A DNA stretch of 64,000 nucleotides, taken from Apostichopus japonicus. Taxonomy: Eukaryota > Echinodermata > Holothuroidea > Aspidochirotida > Stichopodidae. Both the position numbers and the translations under genes were made by a program. The first letter of the stretch is position 1. Every line of letters starts with the position of its first letter. Positions 12,880 through 21,400 of this stretch are shown here, one piece after another. The stretch lies in NCBI RefSeq assembly GCF_037975245.1, contig NC_092573.1, positions 20,872,265 to 20,936,264 on the forward strand, written 5' to 3'. A model generated the notes under the pieces. The model was given only the letters and a program-made list of their open reading frames with translations. It was not told the origin of the DNA and did no database searches.

Positions 12880-14424
12880 TATTAGTGCGTCATTGTTACA
12901 TATAAGTGTATGAAAGCTGTACTGTTGCACTCCGTCCCGAATAAGCATTGTACGGAACACCTCGCTACATTCATTTCATGAAGAGATACCAGTTGGATTG
13001 CTCAACATATTCAACCCTCAGGAATAATTAATTAATAATTCAGCATTATCTATAATTATTCCAACATGCCTCCACTCACATCATTGACGTATAATCACTA
13101 CATATTTTTGGTGGTAGTGGAAGGGAGGGGATGGGGTGCTGCGATATTTGTTATCTACGGAGAAATCTATACCCTATAAATAGGGTTATTACATGCATGG
13201 CCCTCAAATTTACAACATTAACCAAAATAAATGAGTGATTGGAGACATTCCTTTTGTTTTTATTTGTTCTTATACTGACTCCAATATGTTTCCGACATTT
13301 GGACAATAACTTGGTTGCAAAACTACATTAACAAGTTTTCAGTATGGAAAACCGCGGGCTGTAAAAGAAACAGTCACAAATGTGGTCAACATACAGGTAT
13401 AACTGAGAAGAAAGCCTGAATTCAGTGCAGTGACCGGCATTAAAGATGATCAGTATTAATGAGCCCCAAATGTTAGCACGCTAAAATTTGCTATAAGTTT
13501 CAAAAGTTCTCTCTGCATGGGAGGATCTGATTCATCTCCTTTTTGCACAGAATCCAAGGTTGTTAAAAAGTCTCAGTAAGCATAATCACTTAACCAGTTG
13601 CAGTTAAAGACTTGTTGAAATTTAACCACGAGTGACCATTATCTCAACGTCTAGTATATATGGGGATAAGAACTGTAATTATAAGGTTGTATACGCCCAT
13701 TAAGAGCCCCATTGACTTACAAACTAATCACAAAAGTAATGTGGTCTCAGTCTAGATAGAAGTTCTCATTAGCTAAACACTACCCATGCACAGGATAGCT
13801 GACACGTTGGCCTTTCATGGCACTATCAATTTTCCGTATATGATGAACATGTAGATTTTTGGATATCCGAGCCCGGAAGTTTTCGTCAATTGTAAACCAA
13901 CCTCTTCACTCAGTGGTAAACAATTTTCGTACGCTGCTCCTGGGAGGCCTAAAGGGGTCTAAAATTGCCTCAATTTACCCAATTTTTGCACCACATGTAC
14001 TTCCATTAATGCGCTTCAACATGCAATGCACAAAAAAAAAACTAGATCATGATTGATAATAGGTCAAAAGAGATGTTCTCCTGCTGCTTTTTGGCATTTT
14101 TCCTGAAGGAGAACAATCGGACGGATGGATATAGACTCTAATACTATAGGAGTATGCCACCATACCTTGGCACGGACTCTTTGTATACTTCTCTTCCATC
14201 TATATCCTAATTGGTCAATTGATTGGTTCTTAGTCGATTTTTTAAAAACTAAATCTATAAACTAAAAAAGAAATATACTTCACCAGACGTTCCATTAAAT
14301 CGGATCCCGCAGACAAGAATCGGAACTTGAATGGTTCGGCAATGCCCTCAGGAACCGGGATATGGTAATACCAGTACGATGTTAATAGACCAAGAAGCAG
14401 AAATATACAAACAGTTGTCCGCAT
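5528..14424 (-). CDS. AADAC-like: Arylacetamide deacetylase/NCEH1-type alpha/beta hydrolase, complete, 4 exons
   Basis: Exons on the minus strand are 14284-14424, 11866-12109, 10555-10618 and 5528-6392. Splice phases (0, 1, 2) join exactly to 437 codons plus stop; human AADAC has 399. Residues 1-25 are a hydrophobic signal anchor (MRTTVCIFLLLGLLTSYWYY), as expected for a type II ER membrane enzyme with a lumenal catalytic domain. The oxyanion motif HGGGW is at 119-123, the nucleophile GDSGGG has Ser193, the acid lies in DFDSIRDDG (Asp355) and the base in GFHG (His385). Spacing is close to human Ser189/Asp343/His373. The family hydrolyses arylacetamides, cholesteryl ethers or acylglycerols; the substrate cannot be told from sequence. 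The C-terminus after FDFLRAH runs about 24 residues further than usual. The third intron (6393-10554) is packed with tandem repeats, MITEs and U2-headed SINEs; the second (10619-11865) holds a foldback element and the first (12110-14283) two tRNA-headed SINEs. Confidence 0.93.
6592..6830 (+). mobile_element. Truncated CAGGCGCG-ended DNA element
   Basis: Begins CAGGCGCGTAGCCAGG and shares the subterminal block (CTATCTAAGCG.AGCGCCACCA, then GCGTACAAGAAAAT) with elements at 15230-15379, 16440-16586, 22078-22230, 22800-22930 and 23500-23720. Its right end is lost near 6830, shortly before the tandem array. Nonautonomous; hAT-like by its CAG terminus and relatives. Confidence 0.6.
7138..7479 (+). 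mobile_element. TTAA MITE, copy 2 (left end decayed)
   Basis: Same family as 141-506. The left end reads TTTGAAGCC instead of TTAAAGGGT; the right TTAA is at 7476-7479. No SINE insertion, so it gives the empty target site (AGACACTATTGTAC near 7257) for the copy at 9101-9664. Confidence 0.7.
7565..7624. repeat. 60-bp hairpin within tandem unit
   Basis: Outer arms GATCCTTCACA / TGTGAAGGATC pair perfectly over 11 bp and inner AAATCTTT / AAAGATTT over 8 bp. A full second copy is at about 8559-8618 and a truncated third at 9753-9805. Identical placement shows it belongs to the unit. Confidence 0.75.
8052..8250 (+). mobile_element. U2-snRNA-headed SINE, copy with complete 5' head
   Basis: Starts ATCGCTTCTCGGCC, the exact 5' end of U2 snRNA, and follows U2 through stem-loop I and the branch-site-recognition segment GTGTAGTATCTGTTC, with few changes to about nt 45. 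It then diverges completely: no U2 Sm site or later stem-loops. The body has hairpins CCCTTT..AGGGG, GTCCC..GGGG, and near the 3' end a stem CCCAGG-TTCTTT-CCTG(T/G)G, then CTTAAAAAG and A-rich sequence. Other copies: 9248-9440, 27555-27730, minus 33049-33225. Homology to U2 is from memory of the conserved sequence. SINEs with snRNA heads are a known class; the body here is unfamiliar to me. Confidence 0.8.
8251..8473 (+). mobile_element. TTAA MITE, right half only
   Basis: Starts at ACTATTGTACAG, directly after the SINE, and runs to TTAA at 8470-8473. The left half is missing in this tandem unit, pointing to a deletion or unequal recombination between units. Confidence 0.7.
9101..9664 (+). 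mobile_element. TTAA MITE interrupted by U2-headed SINE
   Basis: Left part 9101-9247, SINE 9248-9440, right part from 9441 to TTAA at 9661-9664. Compared with the empty site in copy 2, ACT is present on both sides of the insert, a very short duplication if real. Confidence 0.75.
9248..9440 (+). mobile_element. U2-snRNA-headed SINE inside a MITE
   Basis: Begins TCTCGGCCTTTTGGCTAAG, about 5-7 nt short of the U2 5' end, with the same body and terminal hairpin (CCCAGGTTCTTTCCTGGG) as 8052-8250. Here GGCTAAGATC is intact as in U2, whereas the 8052 copy has GACTAAGATC. It ends in A-rich sequence. Confidence 0.8.
10102..10316 (+). mobile_element. Second TTAA MITE family (215 bp)
   Basis: TTAA at 10102-10105 and 10313-10316 with inverted ends AGGTGGGGGCGCTCG and AGGTGGGCTCGCTCG. 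Unrelated inside to the 365-bp family. It lies in hydrolase intron 3, just downstream (on the gene strand) of exon 3. Confidence 0.6.
10901..11259. mobile_element. Foldback element, 116-bp arms
   Basis: Arms 10907-11022 and 11139-11254 are inverted copies of equal length (116 bp) with about three mismatches, around a 116-bp AT-rich spacer. GAACAGAT occurs at 10893-10900 and 11260-11267, consistent with an 8-bp target duplication and hence hAT-like mobilisation. Arms contain several CAGTAAYTACTG-type short palindromes. It lies in hydrolase intron 2. Confidence 0.75.
12120..12152. repeat. (TA)n microsatellite
   Basis: Short TA run immediately before the first tRNA-headed SINE copy. Confidence 0.85.
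12157..12434 (-). mobile_element. tRNA-headed SINE, copy A
   Basis: On the minus strand a tRNA-like head at about 12205-12273 has A box TAGCCTAGTGGTTAGGATG and B box GGTTCGAATCCC; acceptor-like ends GCGTCCA and TGGAGGC pair at 6 of 7 positions, the T-stem poorly. The flanking body is repeated nearly unchanged in copy B. It lies in hydrolase intron 1. A diverged body fragment is at about 31124-31240. Confidence 0.7.
12527..12805 (-). mobile_element. tRNA-headed SINE, copy B
   Basis: More than 95% like copy A by eye and in the same orientation, about 370 bp away. The anticodon-stem region is altered (CCTC for CGCG). It runs into a long TA microsatellite. Confidence 0.7.
12805..12877. repeat. 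(TA)n microsatellite, ~70 bp
   Basis: Uninterrupted TA run adjoining SINE copy B. Confidence 0.95.
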
Positions 14425-14785
14425 CGTGGCTATATGTGTTGGTTAACTTATGACACATACGACGTATGTTAAATGTTAGATCTTATTTTCATACGTCCCT
14501 TCTGTAGGTCGTCGCAAGAGAGTCTATATAGCACCGCATAATCATAGGACACTCTATACTTATATTGTTTCAAAGTGCAGCTACACATACGTGCGCAACG
14601 AGATAACTTATAATAGGCCGATAATGCACGGTGTTCTGGCATGATGATAAGGTAACTATTTGTAACTTAATTATGTTTAGCGGTATTGTTTGTTCAAACA
14701 TGGAGATAATTGTTTTTACCTCCATGGTTCAAACAATGGGGTGGCACCGGCTTCCTGATTCTCTCTCAAATTCACCTACATATAT

Positions 14786-16586
14786 CAGGTGCGTATCCAG
14801 GGGGAGGCGTTGGGGGCGCGCGCCCCCCGGGTAAGGAAAAGAGGAGAGAAAAAAAAGAGAAGAAAAAAGGGAAAAGGAGGGGAAAAGAGAAAAGGAGGAG
14901 AGGAAGGAAGGGAAAAGAAAAAGAAAAAAGAGAGAAAAAGGAGAAAAGGAGGGAGTAGAAGATAGCCAAGACCTCGGGAAGAGAAAGATCCCTATTATAT
15001 ACACAGGGTAGCCAGTGACAGATCAAGGATTACGGAGGGGGTGTGCGCCTCACCCTACCCCTTACCCCGACAACTCCATTTTTGACGTTTCCGTTTTTCC
15101 TCTCTCACTAATGTACTTGAACTCGACCGAGTCGTCGGGGAACATAACGCATTTCGGGAAGGGGGCGACCGCCCCCCCCCCGAGCAAATTTTCTTTATGA
15201 CATCGCTAGTAATTTCAAAATAGACAATGCTTAGATGCAACTTACAAGGCCTGGGAAGTGTCATTTCCAGCGATCTGGGAGGCATTTTCGGCCAAAATTT
15301 TTCTTGTACGCTTCGCGCCAACTCATAGTTTGCCTACAGGCTTCGCCCTCCCTTGGCAATTACTCGCTACACGCCTGTTCGAATTTGTAAAGCAAAGAGC
15401 AGATATAACATCATATCAATGAGCATTGAAATGCATGTTCCACGATGAACAGCCTCAAAAACTGTCAATGTGTGTAGTCAAAGGCGTAGGAGCCAGATTG
15501 GATTTGGGGGCTGTAATGACTTGCCCGAAAAAAAAAAGCCAAAATTTTTCGCGCAAGAAGCGCGCATTCAACATGTCGATGCCAATATCATATAGGCAAG
15601 ATCGGTCATTACATCAAATGGCATCGTGTACCGCACGGTCCGTCAAAGTTGCACAGTATACCGCCGGATGCTAATGTAAACAACCAAATGTCTTATGTAG
15701 ATGGAGAAAAACCATACAGATCCATTTATGTCAAAACTCTCTTTTACAAAGGTAATGTCGGCCAAGCTTACAACTTTATTTCAATTACCAAGGAGATCAT
15801 TTTAAGCTATTCATTGCTATTTATTTTTCTTTCAGTAGGTGTCCGAAAAAAATGGGAAAACAATTGGGGGGGGGCTGCAGCCCCCGCCTCCTACGGGACC
15901 TACGCCTATGAGTGAAGTGTTCGGTTTCGATATACCTGATATCGGAAATATCTCCTATTTTTCTGTTCCTTCAACCAAGTTTTCTAAAAGCCATTATAAG
16001 AGGTTGCAATATTTCTACACCAATAAATTAACTGTGTCGGAATTTTCCAAAATTTCCTCACCAACATTCTTCATCATACTTTTCTCTACTCGTTCAATTT
16101 TGACCTGTCTGTTAGGGGTTCAAGGAGGTTTTTCTATATTGGTTGTCTATAGATTGAATTTTCTGCAACATTATGGGTATGTTTTCAAGTGATTTTATTC
16201 ACGAGAAAAGTGAATTTTCAAATTCTCAACAAGTAATGGGCTTAAAACCTTGAAAAGTGGGGCTTTCGGATATTGTGGGCCGTGACGTAGAATAACCTAC
16301 AAAAGCAATCATCCATAGGACATGCAATCAGGTCGAACATGATGTGTGACTGGTGACAATCTTCAAAAAGGTTATGGATGGAAAAAAACTTTTGGGAAAT
16401 ACTTGGTTCTCAGGCAAAAGTCTACATCTGGTTGCTCATTTTCAAGCCCGAGAAGTGCCATTTCCGGTGATCTGGGGGGTATCAAAACCAAAAATTTTCT
16501 TGTACGCTCCGCTCCAACCGATGGTGGCGCTCCGCTTAGATAGTAATTCGCGCCCCCCGGGTTAGAAAATCCTGGATACGCGCCTG
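14786..16586 (+). mobile_element. 1.8-kb nonautonomous DNA transposon, copy 1
   Basis: Inverted ends CAGGTGCGTATCCAGG (14786) and CAGGCGCGTATCCAGG (reading in from 16586). TATAT flanks both sides (14781-14785, 16587-16591), possibly a 5-bp duplication but uninformative in AT-rich DNA. Contents in order: GC-rich end, a purine-only tract (about 14830-14955), an internal CAGGCGTGTAGCGAG end near 15379, a unique middle, a GGGGGGCTGCAGCCCCC hairpin (about 15867-15885), and the shared subterminal block. The whole is present in inverted orientation at 22078-24275. It has no transposase. The CAGG end and relatives suggest hAT-like or compound origin. Confidence 0.75.
14826..14956 (+). repeat. Purine-only (GA) tract
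   Basis: About 130 bp with almost only A and G on the plus strand; its complement recurs as a CT tract at about 24080-24226 in the inverted twin element. It could form triplex or slipped DNA. The long Glu/Lys- or Ser/Phe-rich open frames here are composition artefacts. Confidence 0.8.
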
Positions 16587-16591
16587 TATAT

Positions 16592-18590
16592 GTCATAACC
16601 TTTAACACTGATGACGACGAAGCAAAACGTCAGAGATCAACGTACGGAAGCCTTATTTGTAATCCGGAACAATTTCGTGAAACGAAACCTTTTGCCTCAA
16701 ATTAACACTTTTGTGGTTTTAATCATTTTCGATGAAAATTATTAACATTTTCAAATTAGTTTAAAATGAAAATCTGGGGTAAAGGGATGTTGTTAATACA
16801 TCCATGAGTAAGTTATTTTCATAACATTTGTTCCTCCTTAAAAAAAAGTTTCCATTATAAAAACGATCAGATCTGACTTTTTCTGTTAGTTTTGAAGTAT
16901 TTTATACTCCACCGTATAGCCGTTTAGAGTCAGAGATAAACGTCGGGAAACTTTTTTTGAAATCCGAAACAAATTTGGTAAAACCGAATATTTTGCCCCA
17001 TATTAATACTTTTGAAAGGTTATATATAGCCTTGTGGTTTTATTCATTTCGAATCGAATTAAAATATTGGGGAAATTACAATAAAAATTACAAATTACAA
17101 TTTGAGGAATGTAAGACTTGACCGTAGCCGTTTAGATGAAGTGATAAACGTCTTTTTTACTTATTTTATACGTGGAACAATACAGTTATTTTAATCGATA
17201 GGTTCCTTATGAAAGTTATTATTATTATTATTGTTGATGTTATTATTATTATTATTAGTAGTAGTATAATAACTAAAGTCCTTACTGTTTCTCTCCATTG
17301 GAAGGATTTTAGACTCCAACGTAGCCTTTTAGAATCTAACTTTTTGATAGAGTGATGATGTAAAAATACAGAACATAGGTTTCTTCTTAAAAATAAGTGG
17401 TTTCTACAATTTTTTTCTTCTCTTTCACTGATTTTAAAATCCACCTTGATCGTTTTAAACTCTCATGTTAAACATCTGGATGCCCCATTGAAGTTTGGAA
17501 CAAAACCCTGAAACTTTATTACTATGACTTCATTGTGATAATGACATATATTATTGCACTCATTGATGGAACATTACAGCCGCTAAATGTTGTAGTCCTT
17601 GCATCTGGGTCGTATTTTTACCTGTTTGAGGTACAAAGTATTCCGTGTTTCTCACCAACTGATCGGGGAGTCGTCCGCTGTTATCAATCACCGTGGCTGC
17701 TTATTCGACGACTCGATACCTACGTAACTGCTTCCCTTCTATTTATGTGTGGTGACGAACATGCACTTACTATATCAGACATAAGTCATTTCAATAGATT
17801 AATTTAGGTGGCTAGATATACAGTTCATACCAGTCAACATCATTTGGTGAGTTAATGTATAGACGTAGTAAATTCACCCTCACGGGAAAATGATGGTGAG
17901 GAAATAACATTTGTTTTAACTTCTACACCAACATACTTGAACCTGTCATAACCTTAAGATCTTTTTTTGTCGCTGATAGTTGCATTTTTTTTACCCATGA
18001 TTTCTTTCTTCGATTTGTGCGTATTCACAAAAATAATAGATGACTGAGAGAGTAACGGCTATCAAAAGTAGGAAACAGGAATGAGTCATTGCAGGGGCGT
18101 ACATTCGATGTGATCTCCCCCAGCCCCCCACCACCTTCCCTCCACCCCGAAAGTGGTTGAAGGTACTGTTTGAACTTTTGGTTTGAGAAAATGGATATTC
18201 TGTCGTTCAATTTCGTCAAATGTCGAGCTTTAACGTCCAATCGTACACAGACCTAAGAAGGAATGACTTTGTTCTTACATTATGATAACAAATGATTTAA
18301 TCGGAAGCAACTAATTTGTGATAGAGAGAGAACCACTTCAATGACTTGAGATTTACTCCTTTATAAATGGAGCATCTCTTGTTGCAATTTAAAATCCTTC
18401 GTGTCTCGAAGTAATCCACAATGCCATCCTAGGGTAAGCCTATTGTTCATCTGATCTATCAAGAATCTCGCATTACATATGATCACTTAAAAGAGACGCA
18501 TTGTTTCTGCTTTCATTGCAACGAGTAAGATTTTTCACCCTGCATATGCCCAAGCTTTATTTAAATTGAATAATGTTTCAGTGTCGTCCG
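16592..18590. other. Intergenic, no gene recognised
   Basis: Besides the degenerate repeat above, AT-rich unique-looking sequence. The longest open frame (17535-17807, plus, 90 aa) has no recognisable motif and is probably chance. Confidence 0.5.
16610..17470. repeat. Degenerate tandem repeat, ~200-300-bp period
   Basis: The block (G)TAGCCGTTTAGA...GATAAACGTC followed by GAAAC.TTT..GAAATCCG-like sequence recurs near 16615, 16910, 17125 and 17310, with shared downstream pieces such as TTTTGCC(T/C)CA.ATTAA.ACTTTTG. The copies are diverged. A short ATT microsatellite sits at about 17216-17262. No coding signal. Confidence 0.5.
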
Positions 18591-19110
18591 TTAGCTCAGT
18601 GGGTTGAGCAGATGACTAAGAAGTTGATATCTCGAGTTAGTTCGAAACCCAGCAAAGATAGACGAAATTCTATTTTGATTTTTCCCTCCTTTTCCAGTCT
18701 CGTCTTTAAGTATAGTTCTGAAGTTAGTTTTCTAGCTGATGTGTTGGTAGGCGCGACGGTGTAAGCGAACGACCTTGCACTGCTAATCGAGTAAACCGTG
18801 GCTAGGGTTCGAGACACTGCAGGCTGGAGGCGATAATACCTCCGGCTGTAGGTATGGTGCTTTTTGTGGCCTATGATCCCGTGCCATGTCTCCCTTGTTG
18901 TCGTAAACGAACCCGGGAGGATGCGAGGAGGGTCGGTTGGTGAGAGGTCGACCAGAAGCGTCTAGGTGGCGTGCGTGAATCCTTGCCTTTGGCCAGAGGG
19001 CAAGACACTCTCTGCGACCGGCATGTGTGCAGCCCATGTCCACTGAATGCGTGGTCCAATGAGGCGCTATCCGCCTGACCGTGTACCTACGGAAGCTTAT
19101 CAGTGCCATT
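18590..19110 (+). mobile_element. GC-rich tRNA-related SINE-like element
   Basis: Opens with TTAGCTCAGTGGGTTGAGC (A-box-like) and GTTCGAAACCC (B-box-like) 43 bp later. A second tRNA-like block follows at about 18750-18820 with GGTTCGAGAC. The rest to 19110 is markedly more GC-rich than its surroundings. The minus-strand frame 18783-19109 (108 aa) crosses it but looks like repeat translation. No duplication found, so element limits are uncertain. Confidence 0.4.
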
Positions 19111-20158
19111 TTTATATTTAATATATTTACAAAACTATTACTTAACTAGCGCCGTCTATTTTACTTCCCGCACAAAGAAAGGAAATTCTTTTTGTTACAA
19201 AAATCATGATTGGCAATATTATTTTTCTTTCCCAAACAGTAAAGAGTATTGGTAGTATGACGTCATTTTACATACTTTTCGCAACGTTTAATTCGCAAAA
19301 CTGAACAATAGTACTATTTTGTGTATTTTTCGTGGTTGGAAAGTCTTTCTTTAGGTTAATATCATGTTGCAGTGACGTGTGTGTGTATGTTTTGCGCAGT
19401 ATCGATATACAACAATTCCATTTGGTTTTGTTTACACTGAACTGTAAAAAAAATATATTTATGAATCTAACCCTGGGAATGACAGTTAACTGGGCAAAGG
19501 AATAGATTGCAAAATTTAATCAGGTCAAAAAAGGTAACATGGTCATTACAACAGAAATACGGTGGGGTTTTTACTAATATAATTATCTGCAGGTGAGTCG
19601 TTTGCGTCCAGCACTTATTAGGTATTATAAGCATTTACCGTACACAGGGGCTGCATGGGTGGGTGTTGTGAGACACCTTCAAATATTCGCTCCTGCACCC
19701 ACTCTTCCCTCTATACTCCTGGGAGGGTGGTATTGTCAGGGCTGGGACAGCCCCACCCCCAACCCCACGTGAAGTCAACTTTTCCCTTCCTCTGACCGGC
19801 ACTAGCTCTTTTTTTTTACGCTTCCAATCAGAAAACTTATTTACTTGTATACTTCACTTCTACTTATTTCCTTTACTAGTCAGCTTTGATAATTTCATCT
19901 CTACACTGCAGGACTTTTCATGCTTAGTTGGGGATTTTAGTACGGGTGGCTGGGAATGGGTTGGTGTGTGTGTGGGGGGGGGGGGGAGGGGGTGCTCTTC
20001 CTCTCCATATATGAAAAACGTGCCCAATAAAATGTTTTCCTTTCTAGTAAGTATTTACTTTTTTTCAGGCGTAAAAGTTATCTCTGTATTGCTTTCAATT
20101 TGTAGAGTGCCAACACTAGTATATTCAAAGTTGTTTATAGAGTTCTGATCCTCTAATT

Positions 20159-20662
20159 CAGGGGTTCCCTAACTGGGTGCATGAACCCCCAGGGGGTGCG
20201 TGAGTCCATCCCAGGGGGTTCGTGAGACGTTTCTGAAAGTCAAAACTATATTGTTGAACTTAAATCTGATATATCATATAATTTAGTAATGTACAAAAGT
20301 CGTACATATCGACAAACTCGTTTCGCGTTCCATAGTACCGTACCGTGCTTGTGATAAATAACTGAATTATGAAACAGACAGGCCGCATGACTTTGGTGAA
20401 GTTGGTGTACGCATGACAGTACGTCGTGAAGATAAGAGCTGATCTGATCTTAAAGTTTCCAAATAAATATTTGTTCATCTCTCTTCTTTTTTTTTCCATT
20501 ACAATATTACACTATGAACTTGATCTTTTATGAAGCACTGTTATGCATATTATAGTATAATAATGACTCTGATCGTGTCATTCTCGAAAAGTTTGGGGTT
20601 CGTGGACAACTCTGACATCCACAGGGGATTCGTGGGGAGATAACGTTACCGGGGAAACCCTG
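20159..20662 (+). mobile_element. hAT-type nonautonomous element (504 bp)
   Basis: Inverted ends CAGGGGTTCCC and CAGGGTTTCCC. Flanks CTCTAATT (20151-20158) and CTCTAAAT (20663-20670) agree at 7 of 8 bases, fitting an 8-bp hAT duplication. Subterminal GGGGGT(G/T)CGTGAG-type repeats near both ends. Lies upstream of PEX11. Confidence 0.75.
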
Positions 20663-20670
20663 CTCTAAAT

Positions 20671-21400
20671 CAACTTAGTTTCCCAGATAATATCTAGCGT
20701 TATATTAGTATACTACAACTAAGTGTCTCAGTGAAGGTTAGTTGTTGAGGGTGATATATAGTAAAGTATATAAGTGTGAGTGACAACTCTTGACTTTCTA
20801 GCATACTTTTGACCTAAGACCGACTGGAGAGCGAATGAAACTTTAGTTATAGGCTACTCCATGTAGAGAAGTATAGGTCTCATACGTGGCTGAAGCTTGA
20901 AGGTCACATTGACAGACATTTGAAAGGGCTCAGTGTAACAGTGAGATGTCAACAGATCTTGCCAGTTATTTATACCTACACACTGAAAACATGCTTAACA
21001 CTAATGTAATATGAATTACCCTCTTCTTTCAAGTGCTCAGCATAAATCTGTAATCTACTTTATTGACCTTCAATTTATCCAAATGACTGCGTTACTTAGG
21101 TTATATATAACCATGCAGTTACATACTGGTTGAAAGCTCTGTGTTTCTCAGTTTCGGCATGCATGTTACTAGTAAACCCTTGTAGTCAATCGTTCGGGCG
21201 ATCGACGTGCCTGGTTTTATTGTTATGGACTGATGAACGCAAAGTACACAGTTAAGAATCAAAGTACACTACTTCCCACGGTGGAACGATTCCTTACATT
21301 TTGTATAGGCCTAACACACACAAAATATATGTAGCACAGGTTATAAACTGGAAAGGACCGTGTTCGTATTTTAGAGTTCGGTTACGGGAACCAAGGAAAC
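20671..21400 (+). promoter_or_regulatory. PEX11 upstream region
   Basis: About 730 bp between the hAT element and the PEX11 ATG. No TATA box at a convincing place; the transcription start was not located. The ATG context (AAGGAAACATGG) is favourable. Confidence 0.3.

Noticed and set aside
14710-15026. Lys/Glu- and Ser/Phe-rich ORFs
   Set aside because: Produced by the purine-only tract on both strands; same artefact at 24019-24359.
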